Source: Terana coerulea (lineage: Eukaryota > Basidiomycota > Agaricomycetes > Polyporales > Phanerochaetaceae). Taken from it: 64,000 nt of DNA. This document shows, one piece after another, positions 36,025-47,550 of the stretch. How positions within the stretch are numbered: position 1 is the first letter of the stretch; each line of letters begins with the position of its first letter. The notes below the pieces were generated by a model. It searched no databases and had not been told where the DNA came from. It saw only the letters and a program-made list of their open reading frames with translations. Location of the stretch: the NCBI GenBank assembly GCA_024811115.1, contig JAKOGH010000721.1:372001-436000 (forward strand), written 5' to 3'. A program made the position numbers and the translations under genes.

Positions 36025-36411
36025 GTTGTCGTGTGCTATCGTACACCAGGCCGCGTTATTGGACGTGGGCGAGGGTTGCCGTGCCCTCCAGGATGTTCAC
36101 AACATAGAACACTGAGCTGGGTGGGATGACGCACACTCGCAGCGCACAGCCCGCACACGAGCCAGACGCGTGGGTCAGAATTAGGCACAAGCGCGCTGTC
36201 TCAGGTGTCTGATTGGCCAATCGGAGGGTAGACGACCTTAGCGCATGAGACGTACTGTGGGAACAAAACATATGGAGGTGCTTTCGTAAAGGTAAACAGA
36301 AAAACGTATATTGGTCGTATGCTACAATAGGCTGTGCCACATAGTGCAGGATGTCATCCAGCCGTGGTACAGCAGGTTTCATAAAACCACGCTGACAGCC
36401 ATCGGCCCCCA
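36025..36411. other. Intergenic region upstream of the acyltransferase
   Basis: 387 bp between two tandem minus-strand genes: promoter of the acyltransferase on the left, 3' region of the permease on the right. No coding evidence. Confidence 0.45.
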
Positions 36412-38295
36412 CTAACACGTGAAAGGCTTGCCGACGAGGTTGCCTTTGTACGCGTCCACAATGAGCTGCGTACAAGTCAAAAAATCGCAACCAAGCGAAG
36501 GCATGGCACACTTACCTTGACGGAGACGTAAGCACCAGCGACACAGATAAATGCGCCGGCCAAAATGGTGAGGATAGCTAGAGTGGTGCCAACCCATCTC
36601 TTTCTGAGCGCCCGTTTGCCGCCTTCCAGGTAATACACATCATGTAGCCAGAAGAAACCTGCCAGTCCGTAGGTGTACCACGCAGCGAAGAGGGCGGCGG
36701 CGATACCGATGAGGTCGCTAAAAATGGGTACAGCGATGGCCAGAACGCATGCGACCGCGACCGCGGCAAAGCACAGCACGATCCACACAATCCACCCAAG
36801 GGTTGTGTGCGTATGTATGTGCTTCGTGTGCCGGAATATCCGGACAAACACCAGCTTCGCCGCTGTGTGTGCGTAAAGCGCCCCGGCTCTTCATAGAGGT
36901 CAGTAAAAGGTGACAAACGAGTGGCAGATGGCGTACGTACACCAAGAAGTTACCTAGACCAATTGCAAATGTAACCTTGGCCCAGATGGGCGGAAGGGAT
37001 AATAGCGCGGGGGAAGCTACGGTGCTCCCTAGGTAGACGTATACCACGACACTAAAAACAGCGTAGAATATGGTTGAGAACCCTTGCAAACACCAAGCGG
37101 CCTAGTCAAACTGTATTTAAGTATTGAGATATCTGAAGGAAGGTTAACGACACTTACCTTCATGGCGTCCTCAGGCCTACGCATCTCCGAAATTAAAATA
37201 AAAAACCTAAAAGTGGAATCAGTCGTGTGATTCTATGGCGCGCTATCCGACTCACATGAAGTGCCCTGTTCCATTTTACGATCAGTATTTTGGCACCTTC
37301 CAAACATCACGTGGCATACCCGCATACGAAAAGACCTAATGCTGAGTCAGGTACACGGTTCACAAGTCTGGTAATGGAACACTTACCGGGCCAGTAACAG
37401 CCAGGAAACCTTCGAAGAAATTGGTGCTCCTGGTTGCTTGCACCACGCGGTCTGGCGTGGGATTCCTACCCGCACCTATCATGGCCAACAAGCCACACAG
37501 GAAGATGAGGGCAACGCTGGCAACCCCCAGCCAGCTGAGGCGGCCTAGGGTCCGTGGGAGCGCCACCAGGAACGTCGCAGCAGAGAAGATGACAACCAGG
37601 AATACCGCACATAGGCCGTTATCAGACAGGGTGGACAAGGCTTGTTGGCCTGACAGCAATTCCGAGCCCTGACATCGTGGAGTATTTTTGACACCGCAAT
37701 TGAGTGAACACTTACGGATCCGAAGATCGCAAAAATAATGGTTCCAGCGGACAACACTTCTCTTCCTATGGGACCGAATAGTAGGTATCCGGCGTCGCCT
37801 GTGGTTAGATCGGTCAATGAAGACGGTCATTTGGTAGTTAATGCCATGCTGACCCATGCTATGCACGCCTGGGTGGTTCAGTTTGAAGTCGATCAAGAGC
37901 TTCGCCGTGAAGAGTCCAAAGATACCAAGAAAGATGGTCAATATCAGGGCGGGGACGATACCTTTTATTTGCATTTTAGCTGTATTCTAGATAGCTATTC
38001 AACATGCGACTCACCGACCGCTGCCATTGCGTTGGGCAAGGATAGCATCCCATTGCTGACAATCTCTGCGATCATCAGCAGGCTAACAAACTACCACACG
38101 TATTAGCACAGGGAATACCGAAGCAAATCACTGAACCCTCACCTGCCAGCTTAGGGTCTTGTATTGAATGTCATGGCTTTCCTCATCGCCAAACACGTCC
38201 TGATTCGTGTCGCTCGTGCCTTTACTGAGGCCATCCACAAAAGTGGCTTGGCCCGATCTCGGGGTACCCTTCTCGTAATTCGACGTTGAGGACAT
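36412..38295 (-). CDS. Amino-acid permease, AAAP (AVT/MTR-like) family
   Basis: A polytopic transporter of the amino acid/auxin permease family, expected in the plasma membrane or vacuole. Exon 1 starts at 38295 (MSSTSNYEKGTPRSGQATF) and encodes a hydrophilic N-terminus ending DIQYKTLSWQ. The next exon supplies the first family signature: FVSLLMIAEIVSNGMLSLPN. Later segments read GIVPALILTIFLGIFGLFTA, GDAGYLLFGPIGREVLSAGT, LSGQQALSTLSDNGLCAVFL, VFSYAGHFMFFILISEMRRP and AAWCLQGFSTIFYAVFSVVV. The C-terminal part (36412-36880) has three or four more hydrophobic segments and ends NLVGKPFTC. About eleven membrane segments in all, split by roughly ten introns. The GH-x-FFILISEM-x-RPxDF-type block is typical of neutral amino-acid permeases of filamentous fungi; substrate is inferred only at family level. 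Confidence 0.88.
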
Positions 38296-39098
38296 CGTGG
38301 AGCCAGACGAGAAGAGCTACACCAAACAGGTTCGTATGGCCCTGTTCTTATATCGACTGTGTGCACATCACTGCGGTATTGATCCATGCAATGCGAGCCC
38401 CATGGGTACCCATGGGCGTATCGGGTCACAGCGCCTCCCGAAATCTACCGCGCATCGGGTGCACACAGTCCTGCGAGATAAGATTGCGTTAGTCAGCATT
38501 AAAAGCGACACAGACAGCGCCAGTCTCACAGCTCTCACCAGCGTTCATACGAGCGACCGTGTTGGATGCTCTCAAGATTGTCCGGGTGCACTGAAAAACC
38601 TGCGGTCAATTAGCAAAGAAAGAGTCAGCCCTGGCCGTAGAAATCACTTTGTATGGATGCCAGCATGGCAGCAGGCCCTAAGCATCGTCAGAGAATACCG
38701 GTGCAGTTTATGCCTTTCTGCGATGTGTTGCATCGGCTGAGAAACGGTTGCTGAACCTCAGCAGTGAACGTTTGAACCGTAACCTTGAACTTTGAATGTT
38801 GCCAAACATGGAGGCGAGTCGCGAGAAGCGCACCTGCCATTTTGAGGTTGTGGGCGGCAAACGAGCAACATTGATCGAAGATCATCACGGCCGACGCCGA
38901 AGCAGCTTCCAGGCCGTTTCAGGAAACGGCGGGGGTCACCAGGGACCAGCGTGTCAAATCCATGTCAATTAGGCATGCCAGCAGGCAGCCAGGTCTGCAC
39001 CCTGCCAGCGACTCTCACCCCCCTCCAACCGTAGGCCCTGGATTGCACAGAGTCGCCTTTCATCCAGTAACGTTTCATCCATTTGCACCACCGAGCTC
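38296..39098. other. Intergenic region between permease and F-box gene
   Basis: About 800 bp between divergent starts. The open frame 38297-38740 on the plus strand has no motif and begins inside the complement of the permease start, so I do not call it. No repeat or RNA is seen. Confidence 0.45.
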
Positions 39099-40271
39099 AT
39101 GGTGTCTTCAAGTTTATCTTCCCAGACAAGTTCGACGATCGCTCACACGATCTGCGAAAGAACCGCGGGCAAACCGCGCATCGTCGACGACCTCATCCCC
39201 GTCATCCTAGAGAGCGACGAACATTGGTGGCCCAGAGACTTGCAAAGGCTTGCTCTCGTTTCGTCAGGTTGGGTCGGCCCTGTTCGGAGACGTCTATTCG
39301 CCTGCCCGAGCCTGCGTACGTTCCGTGCGTGCAAGCTCTTCGCCAAAGCTTTGTCAAGCAACCCCAGCCTACTCCGTCTCATTCAGGGCCTTCAACTATG
39401 CCCAGTACCTCCCGAAGACACGCTGCTGAGGGAGGACGACATGGCCAGTCTGAGATTCATCTTGAATCTTGACGGCCTGCAGACGGTGACCTTGGGTGGA
39501 TGTCTAACCGTTCGCGCGGAGCGGTTCTTATATATGATGAGCAAGACTCAGTCTATCACATCCCTTCATATTGACGGCAACTACATGCTGCGACGTCACT
39601 CCAGCACCAGTACGCGACACATTCCTTCTCTGCGTTGGGACGAGTCAATAGCATTTCGATTCGCACGGTCACTGCGCACGCTTCGTCTCAGTGCCCTGCA
39701 GCTCGACATCCACGGGTCGGACATCCCCTATTCAATGCGTGTACGAGAGCTGAGCCTAGACAACATCACCGTCGAATCCGGCTTCATTGACGACCTCCTC
39801 TTCGAGTCCTGGGGATCCCTGCGGTCGCTGAGCGTATCTTCCAAGGACGCGCAGTCATCTGAGACCGTGGTCCGCGAGTTACTCGATTGTTGCGAGAATC
39901 TCGAGCAACTACGCTATGAAGTCGATGGCGGTGGTAGTCACGGCGAGCTCTTCGAGGAGGACATTGCTGGCATGTCGACGCTTCAGGAGCTCTGCCTCTA
40001 CGACGTCGACCTCAACCCACAGACTCTGGCCATCCTCGGCCAGGGGTGTAGAGGCCTTGTCCAGCTCTCCGTTTTAGGTCGGACACTACGACTGGCCGCG
40101 AAGGACTGGATGGAGTTCGTCAACTCAGGCGCTTTGCCGTCGTTGAGGATGCTCATCACCCCTGCCGGTCATAACCAACCACCTTCAGGCTTCCAATGGT
40201 GGCCGCAAGAGTCTCAAAGCGCGCTCAAAGCTTCTTGTGTCGCTCGCGGCATCACAGTCTCGTGCATATGA
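39099..40271 (+). CDS. F-box/LRR-like protein
   Basis: A single-exon gene of 390 codons, unusual among its intron-rich neighbours. Residues 28-66 (DDLIPVILESDEHWWPRDLQ, then RLALVSSGWVGPVRRRLF) resemble a degenerate F-box, with the LALVSxxW and RxxLF spacing seen in the expanded F-box families of mushrooms. The rest alternates Leu-rich strands and helices: LRTFRACKL, LQTVTLGGCL, ITSLHIDGN, LRTLRLSAL, VRELSLDNI, LRSLSVSS, LEQLRYEV, LQELCLYDV and LVQLSVLG, consistent with a leucine-rich-repeat solenoid of eight or nine units. Members usually act as substrate adaptors of SCF ubiquitin ligases. Neither the target nor Skp1 binding can be inferred here. Lack of introns and membership of an expanded family may point to recent duplication. 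Confidence 0.8.
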   Translation: MVSSSLSSQTSSTIAHTICERTAGKPRIVDDLIPVILESDEHWWPRDLQRLALVSSGWVGPVRRRLFACPSLRTFRACKLFAKALSSNPSLLRLIQGLQLCPVPPEDTLLREDDMASLRFILNLDGLQTVTLGGCLTVRAERFLYMMSKTQSITSLHIDGNYMLRRHSSTSTRHIPSLRWDESIAFRFARSLRTLRLSALQLDIHGSDIPYSMRVRELSLDNITVESGFIDDLLFESWGSLRSLSVSSKDAQSSETVVRELLDCCENLEQLRYEVDGGGSHGELFEEDIAGMSTLQELCLYDVDLNPQTLAILGQGCRGLVQLSVLGRTLRLAAKDWMEFVNSGALPSLRMLITPAGHNQPPSGFQWWPQESQSALKASCVARGITVSCI

Positions 40272-40843
40272 TTACGGTGTTGCTATGCATAGGCCAACGT
40301 AAGCATCTCAAATATTTCCTCTCACACCGTTACTGAGTTTAGCTCACAGCAAATGGTACTGTGCGAGCATTTACCTTACATCCTGTTCTCCCGTCCCACC
40401 ACATTCTGCTACATCTCATGTACTATGCATACCCCTACATCTCTACTCTCTCGCCGCCTCCGCCATGTTTTATGTGTAACATTCGGTCATCTGGTTATCT
40501 CTGACTCGGAATCGCTTTTCTCACTCTCACCCATGGATCACTAGTACTTCAGTCTCGCCTCATTCGTCTTTCTTTGCTATCATCGGATGCTTGCAAATAC
40601 TCCTGTACTTTTAGCTAGCTCATATGTTGGATTAATTGTACACTCTTCCTTGGCTTCGCTTTGGCGACTTAAGCTAACCACCGACTAACGACTACTTGTA
40701 ACTCGGGCGCTTCGCTGAAAACGTTTGAGCGCAGTTGAGCGCGCCAGCAAGAATTCGATCTAGCGCTTCCAGTCGCTGTCTTGAACGACGACGGGCACGT
40801 CGACCTCACGGTGTGAAGCTGGACGACGACCACCGTCTGCCCC
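40272..40843. other. Intergenic region upstream of the hydrolase gene
   Basis: About 570 bp holding the F-box gene 3' region and the hydrolase promoter. C+T-rich words occur near 40390-40580. No motif-bearing frame is seen. Confidence 0.45.
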
Positions 40844-43800
40844 GTGGAAAGGAGCTTTGGTTCTCCAGATACCCCCTCATTTGCTAGCAAGACCGCTCTT
40901 TTCGGCTCCAGGACCAGAAACCACCATTCCCTCATGGCTACATCGACGCGCTCTCCCCATATTCCTCTCCATCTCATGGCACCAGCAACCCAACTCTGCA
41001 ACAGAAACCGACCAAAAGTCCTCCTTCTTGTCTCTGAGACGCGAGAAGAAGGTTGCTGAGACTCTGTCTACGGCTGCAGAGCAGGGATCTTCGCACGCAG
41101 GGCGCTCCCGCGCTGGTACGAGCAACAGGACATCCCCATCCTCTTTTTCAGCTTGCGACCTAGAGAATGCCGAACCGCGCATGATATCCCAACCATACCA
41201 ACTCAAGGGCCGAAAGTCGACTTCCGATACGAAGACCAGTATTGGTTCTCCGAAGGAGTTGAGAGCAGGCCAGAGCTCGAGCAGGACGAAAGGGAAGTAT
41301 AGGCTGGACAAGACCCCGCCTGGGGAGGATTACTCGGCTTATTTCCTAGACGACCAGCGGGATCCGGTCCCATGGCCAGCAATGGACGCTGACGACGATG
41401 AATACGAGGTTCGCCGTCGCACCACTAGTGGTCCTTCGGAGAAACACCCCTGGGATCACAGTACACCCCTTCCGAGGACATTGAAATATCCGTACCGGGA
41501 CTCGGGCTCCTCGTCACTCAGTCAATTCGACCCCCTCCCGCAGACACCAGTGGATGACTACTCTTTCAGAGGGCGTATTTTTGCCGCACCTGTTATGGTC
41601 GCTGCGCCTGTGCCAGGCGTAGAAACGATGGATGCGCTGGTGGATGGAATGAACGGATCCAGTGATGACGACCATTTCCCTTCTTTCACCAGCCACGCTA
41701 GTCGGTCTAAAGGCACCGGCTACCATCCTTTATACCACCCCCTTTACCAAAGCCGCCGCCAGGAGTCAAGCTCGGAGGCAGATTTACGCGCAAGAGCAAG
41801 AGTCGCAAAGGGAGCGACTCTGACTCTGACGCCGAGCGAAACCAGCCCCCTCTCCAAGGCGTCCTCGAGGCCAAGAGAGACACTCTCGTCCATCTCCGAC
41901 GGCTTCGCGCACGTCCTCGAGCACCACGGTCACGACGCGATACCCCACATTTACCATGCCCAAGATGCCCGCGTCTTCGAGCGTAAATTCCCTATCCTCC
42001 CGAGCGGACAGCTCGACTTATCATGGCTCATCCACCGAGGACATTTCCGAGCTCACTCCGACTAGGCCCACCATGCCGGTCGTGAAGACTGTCGTGCCTT
42101 CTATATCAGAAATAATACGTGCGCATGCGCCTCTTTCCCAGCAAACACGCAGCAGACCAAGCACCTCGGACACGACCACGCAACGGAGCCATCACACAAT
42201 CCTGTCCACGCATCACCCTATTGAGTCGTCGCCGGACTTGACTGCTCCAGAGGATGCTGACTTGGTCTCGCGCTCTTCGGTCGACACGATTGCGGAGGAG
42301 GTCCGGCGGACCATCCGTGTGCAAACCAAGTCGCCTCTGTCTCGAAGCGCTCTCCGTTCGCAGTCCCAACCCCAAGTCCTCACCGCGACATCCAGACCCC
42401 AATCTTCCGCCGGTAGCGAATTCACCAGAAGCCCCATGTCTGAAGGCCGCCGGCAGTCTTCTGTGTTCAGCCAGTCGACGATGTCTGAGGTGTCTACGCC
42501 TCCGCCGTTAGATTTGTCAAGCTTGACGAAAGGCCCTGTGAACACCACTTCGCAGAACATCGCGCAGTACTTGCGCTCGAGTCGGCTCACCTCCGTTCTG
42601 AGATTAACCCGTGGCCCGCATGCGTCTCGAGAAACCCCACTACATGTGAGCTTCTCAGACCTTGGCAGCGCAACCGGACATCCCTTAGTCATATTCCTCG
42701 GGCTGGGCTGCGTGCGGCATATCATGGGATTATACGATGAGATGGCTGAGTTGCTGGGGTTACGCCTTATCACAATTGACCGGTATGTATTCGTTCATGC
42801 CAACTGCATACAAGCGACATTAATAGACTTCTGGTAGGTGGGGACTTGGAAAACGGACACTCCTCGAAGCAAGCACGCGAGGGGTATCCCCGAGTGGGCT
42901 TCTGTGGTAGAAGAGGTACTCGACCGCCTCAATATTGAACAGTGCAGCGTCATGGCACATTCAGCGGGAGCACCTTACGCACTTGCTTTTGCAAACCGGT
43001 TTCCGGAACGCATACGAGGGGATGTGTGTTTGCTAGCTCCCTGGGTGGGCGGTGGAGAGGGAGGTGCGTATCACTGATGCCATGACTTATACTGGGGCTA
43101 ATAAGATGTTTCCAGCTGGGTATAAATGGCTGAAATACGTCCCCAACGGCATTCTCAAAACCGCACAGGCGGCGGAGTGGAAAGTACAAGCGTGGATGCT
43201 TGGGAAACCACCGACACTGGCTTATCAGGGTATCGGGTTCGAAGCTCAGTCGCCACAATCCTCCCAGTTGCCCTCCAGCCCTACTTCCCCTCGTGCGGAT
43301 CGTTCAAAATCCTCCTCTTCGGCCGATGGAGAACGGCGCAGTATGGGCTCTGGAGGGTTCAGCGACTACGACGACCTCCGTGACTTTGACGGCCGATTCG
43401 ACAGCAAGAGCACGCTGGGCCGGTACAGCACGTCCTCCGCGCGAGTCCGTGCAGTCAGCGAGAGCAAGCAGGCTCGGCCAACTATCACGAAGAAGACCTC
43501 CAAGGGCATCCTTGGTAGATTCAGCCGTGCGGCAGGCACTCAGCCGTCGAGCCCAGTCAGCGGCGACCGTTCTCAAGGTGGCGGGAAGAAGCTGAAAGTG
43601 CTGCGGTCCATGGGCTCCTTGAAAGGCCGCTCGAACAACCCCGCCTCGTCGCAGTCGTCGTCGAAGGGCTCCAGTCCGCCGCCGTCCGCATGGCTGCGAC
43701 GGATGAGCAATTCTGAGATCGGGCTCGGTTTGGACGACCTCGACTGGGATGCGACTGTCCACGCCGCGTCGCCTGTTTCGCAGGCGAAGTCCGTCCGGTC

Positions 43801-44330
43801 TGTGGGGGACGTCTCGCTCGACCTCTCGTCCGGCCCCTCCGTATCGACCCCGCGCACGGCGGGGACGGCGGTCGGTCTCCTTCGGCGCGAACGTCGGCCG
43901 GTCCTCGCGCTCGGAGCCCATCCCGCCCGTCCCGCCCCTCCCCGCCGCCCCGCCGTCCCCGCGCGCCGAGTCGTGCCCGGACTCGCCCGGCGTGTCGTAC
44001 CAGGTCGCGCTCGGCAACGCGCTCATCGCGGCGTCGCACGCGGAGTCGCAGCGCGGCACGCACGGCGACCTGCTGCAGATCCTGAACCACGACCGCGCGC
44101 CGTGGGGCTTCGCGTACGGCACGTACCCGCACGGCGTGCGCGTGTGGTACGGCGACCGCGACGCGCGCATCGCGGAGCACGCGGTGCGCTGGATGGAGCG
44201 CACGATGGGGCGCGAGCGGTGCGCGGTGCAGGTCGTCGCGGGCGCGGACCACGCGCTCATGTTCCGGAGCAGCGTCGTCGTCGAGGTCCTCGAGTACGTC
44301 GTCGACTGCTGGCGGCCCGGCGCGCGGTAG
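40844..44330 (+). CDS. Alpha/beta hydrolase with long disordered N-terminus and insert
   Basis: A serine hydrolase of unknown substrate. About 600 disordered Ser/Pro/Arg-rich residues precede the fold, which starts near 42630 (TPLHVSFSDLGSATGHPLVI, FLGLGCVRHIMGLYDEMAEL). The nucleophile is in MAHSAGAPYALAFANRFPER, Ser codon at 42961-42963. After KWLKYVPNGILKTAQAAEWK comes an insert of about 250 Ser-rich residues (43250-43960), then the fold resumes (SYQVALGNALIAASHAESQ) and gives the Asp (WYGDRDARI, about 44160) and His (GADHALMF, about 44250). The triad is thus complete. The frame shifts near 41730, 41848, 42851 and 43860-43885, each at or beside a mononucleotide run, so I read one gene with base-call errors and some introns. 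The N-terminus may be MERSFGSPDTPSF at 40844 or a frame from 40857; this is unresolved. TAG at 44328-44330. Confidence 0.75.
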
Positions 44331-44689
44331 CGTCTCCCCACGACTCTCTCCTTTCATTCTTGCGCACATCCCTACTCTGTTCCCTCCCTGCTGGCTTCGC
44401 CCTCTTGTTGGATTATACTCTTTTATCTTTTATGGATCCTGGTGGGCACACTCCTTGGTCTCCTCGTTACATTACCCGTCAACTGTATTCGTACCTTCAT
44501 CCTTCGTCCCGTCTGTCCTTGCACATCATCATTGTTAGATACCAACCGTTTCTGTGTGATATACCACTTCGTTGCTTTCGCAACCCTTCCGCCATTACTT
44601 AGTACTCGTAGTAATATTTTCATTGTTAATAGCGCATCGTACAACATGAGCATGGTATTCTACAGTGTGGAGTCTGAGGGTGGGACCCT
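44331..44689. other. Intergenic region between convergent hydrolase and sedolisin
   Basis: 359 bp of presumed 3' untranslated sequence for both genes, T-rich at 44390-44430 and 44550-44640. No gene is seen. Confidence 0.45.
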
Positions 44690-46853
44690 CTACGCCTTCT
44701 GTGCGGCCGCGAGCAGCGCGACGTAGTTGGGCGATCCGAGGCCGGTGACGGGGTCCCAGCCCTTGAGAGCCGGGAAGCCCTGTGTGCCGCATCCAGGGTT
44801 GTTGCCTGCGCGAGCACCCGTCAGCACCGTGATACGCACCACAAGCAACCAAATGAAAACTGACCGGTCGTGATGTCGTTGAACGCCTGCGGGTTCGCGT
44901 ACAGGAACGGGTTCAGGAAGCCGAGCGGGCTCTTGCCCGCGGTGAGCAGCTGGTCGTTGACGAGCGCGACCACGGACGCGAAGATCGGCGACGAGCACGA
45001 CGTGCCGCCGATGCTCTCCGTGCGCCCGCCGACGACGACCTGCACGTTCTCGCCCTGCGCGGACACGTCCGGGTACGCGCGCCCCGAGCGGTTGAACAGC
45101 CCCGCGTTCGTCGAGCCGAGCTCGGTCAGGTACGTCGCGACCGCGGAGGATTCTGTTGACAAGGCGGTCAGATCACGGGCAGAGGGGGGAGGGGAGGGAG
45201 GGAGGGGGACGCACGCCAGGATGTCTGCGCGAAGTAGTTGGAGAAGCCGCCGGCGGAGAGGGACGCGCCCTTCTCGGGCGAGTTCTGGGTCGCGCCGACG
45301 AGCGTAACGCTGGATGAGGCTTGACTTCAGTGTTGTCGTGAAGATCGCACGAGGCACAGACTTACAAGGGGCACGTGGGGAAGGTGGGCGGGAACGCCTT
45401 GCCGTTGCAGGAGACACCGGGCGTGGACGCGACACCGCCGTCACCGCTGGCAAACGTGATCGACACACCGCGGGCGGTGAGCTGCTGGTACGAGTTGCAC
45501 AGCGACCTAGCACACAGCCTCGTCAGCACCGAACCACACGACAGAAGACGCGGCAGGAGACATACACGCTCAGGTCCTTCGCCAGATCCGCCTCGGTGTC
45601 GAAGCCGTAGCTGGTCGAGATGACGAGCGGCGGCGCGGTCTCCGCGAGGAGGTCGTTGATGATGTCCAGGAAGCCGCTGTCCGCGCCGTCCTGCTCGTTC
45701 GGGCCGATGTCGACGAACGCGGTCGGGATGCCGTTCGCGAGGCCGACGGTGTACTGGATGTCGAGGTTCTGTGCGAAGTTCCCATGTGGTCAGCAGCGGC
45801 AGGTGACAGACCAAGATGGACACGAACGGCTTCGTCGCCGGCCTGGGAGGCGGTCTGGGAGTTGGTCGCGCCGTCGAAGAGCTGCGTGGAGAACGTGGTG
45901 GTGGAGGGCAGGTCTGGCCGGAAGGTCTTGAGGAACGAGGTCAAATCGGCCTGCACAACAGGGATCAGAGGTTACACGACCGCCGCCGGGCCAAACGCGC
46001 AAGTACCTTGTTGGCATTTTGGTTGTCAAACGCGGACACGGCCAACGTGCTCTTCGTGTTCTTGGAGACAGCGGTGGTTGGCAGGGAGTACAGCGCCTGG
46101 AGGCACGCGGGCGTGATCTTGGTGCTGCAGCTCGCGGGCACGGTCGCGTCCTCGACGGGACGGGGCACGCCCACCGCGACGACGGGGGCCCTCCGCGTCG
46201 GACGGGAGAAGCTATCGACGCAGAGCACGGTCAGATATCATTCATGTCTGCCTGGAAATGCGACGCACGTCGTGGTCGGGTGCACGGCCCTGATGTGCCC
46301 CTGCAGGTTCGCCGGCAGGGAGTACTCCATCGTGCGGACAGAGCTCGTGCCGCTCTCGACGTGGGTAAAGACCGAGAACTCGGTGTTGAACATCGCGTTC
46401 GCCTTGCTGACGGGGACCTTGACCGAGAGCCAGTCGCCCGCGGGCGTGAGGGGCGTCGCCTCAACACCGTTGGCGCTCAGCCATTCTGAGACAGCGGCCG
46501 AGGTCTCGTCCGACGGCTTCGCGAAAGCCTCCACCTACGGACAATTATCAGGTACACCTCAGTAATAGGAGGACTCTGCAGCGGACCTCCTCCTTGGACA
46601 GCCACTCGCGGAAGCTGGGGCTGTCGGGGCTGCTCGCCTCCACGAGTGCCTGGTCCAAACCCGCCTGGTTGCCCATGGCGAGGTTGATGCGCATGGAGAG
46701 CACCTGGTCCGCGGGGGCTACGCCAGAGTGGGCGAACGCCTGGGGCACCGCCGCCCGACGGTCCTGGACGCGGAAGGACGCGACGGACGCGCCGTAGGCG
46801 TTCGCGACGAGCGACGAGGTGACGACCCAGAACACAAAGGATGGGGAGATCAT
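44690..46853 (-). CDS. Secreted sedolisin-family (S53) serine peptidase, TPP-like
   Basis: A pro-enzyme of the sedolisin/tripeptidyl-peptidase class, active at acidic pH outside the cell. The ATG at 46853 gives a signal peptide (MISPSFVFWVVTSSLVANAYG). The pro-kumamolisin activation domain follows (INLAMGNQAGLDQALVEASS, SFREWLSKEEVEAFAKPS, AMFNTEFSVFTH). In the catalytic domain the Glu and Asp of the E-x3-D pair are in EANLDIQYTVGLANG (junction near 45770), the oxyanion Asp region is SGDGGVASTPG (about 45430-45460), and the nucleophile Ser is in GGTSCSSPIFASVVALVNDQ (about 44955-45015). The calcium-binding C-terminus reads FNDITTGNNPGCGTQGFPAL, then KGWDPVTGLGSPNY, and ends LLAAAQKA. About 570 residues. 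A TATA box lies 60 bases upstream. Wood-decay and litter basidiomycetes have many such genes. Confidence 0.92.
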
Positions 46854-47550
46854 GATCACCGATTCCGGGGTTGGTAGACCGTCAGTGGCGTCCTCGAAAA
46901 CGTCCCGGCCGCCATTTATACGTCTCCGCAGGGCCGCTGGAGGAAGTCCCGGAGGGACATGCGTCTGCAGAAGACGGTGCTGACGAGCGCGTGGGGCTCA
47001 GATAGCGGAGAGAAGGTGCATGCTGAGGGTAGCCTTCTCATGGGAGAGCAGCGACGGAATGTGGTGGTCGCCTGGCGTGATAGCGAGTTATGGACCCGTT
47101 AGCAGCAGCACCGCGAGGGTTACCGAGTGGACTGCAGACTGACGGACCATCGATCGCTCGGTCAGATGACGGGCAATTGCAAGGCCACGCATGCTTTGAT
47201 GCTCTCAGAAGCAGGTCCACATGAGCGCCGCCGGGAGCCCTTGCAGCCTGCACGGGTGCAGACCGTCATGACCTATTCTTGGAGCAGAGCAACCCAGGGT
47301 TTCCCTGTGCACACTACGCTTTCCCAGTCGGTGCGCGTGTACACAGGCGGCTGGCCACGTCGTCGACCAGACACAAAGTGCGTTGGCGTCAATCCACTCT
47401 GTCGGAAGACCACATTGCTTCACTGCTTCCTCAGCGCCGCATCTTCAGCTTCGCTGACGAAACACTGATCACATTCTACGCATTATCCTGTATGTCACAA
47501 CGGCATGATCGTTGGCAACACAGCGCAAAGTGGTGTAGGACACACATGAA
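46854..47550. other. Sedolisin promoter and downstream intergenic region
   Basis: About 700 bp. Apart from the TATA box no element is clear. Overlapping frames on both strands between 47040 and 47550 have no motifs and are not called. Confidence 0.45.
46913..46920 (-). promoter_or_regulatory. TATA box of the sedolisin gene
   Basis: On the minus strand the sequence reads tataaatg, ending about 60 bases before the start codon at 46853. The spacing leaves a short 5' leader, as expected for a TATA-driven, inducible secreted enzyme. Position and sequence are seen; function is inferred. Confidence 0.6.

Noticed and set aside
38297..38740. 147-codon plus-strand frame upstream of the F-box gene
   Set aside because: It begins as the complement of the permease start codon region and has no motif or homologous block.
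43304..44341. 345-codon minus-strand open frame
   Set aside because: It lies antisense to the hydrolase catalytic region in very GC-rich DNA, where stop codons are rare, has biased Arg/Pro/Ser composition and no domain; the plus strand has the intact Asp and His motifs.
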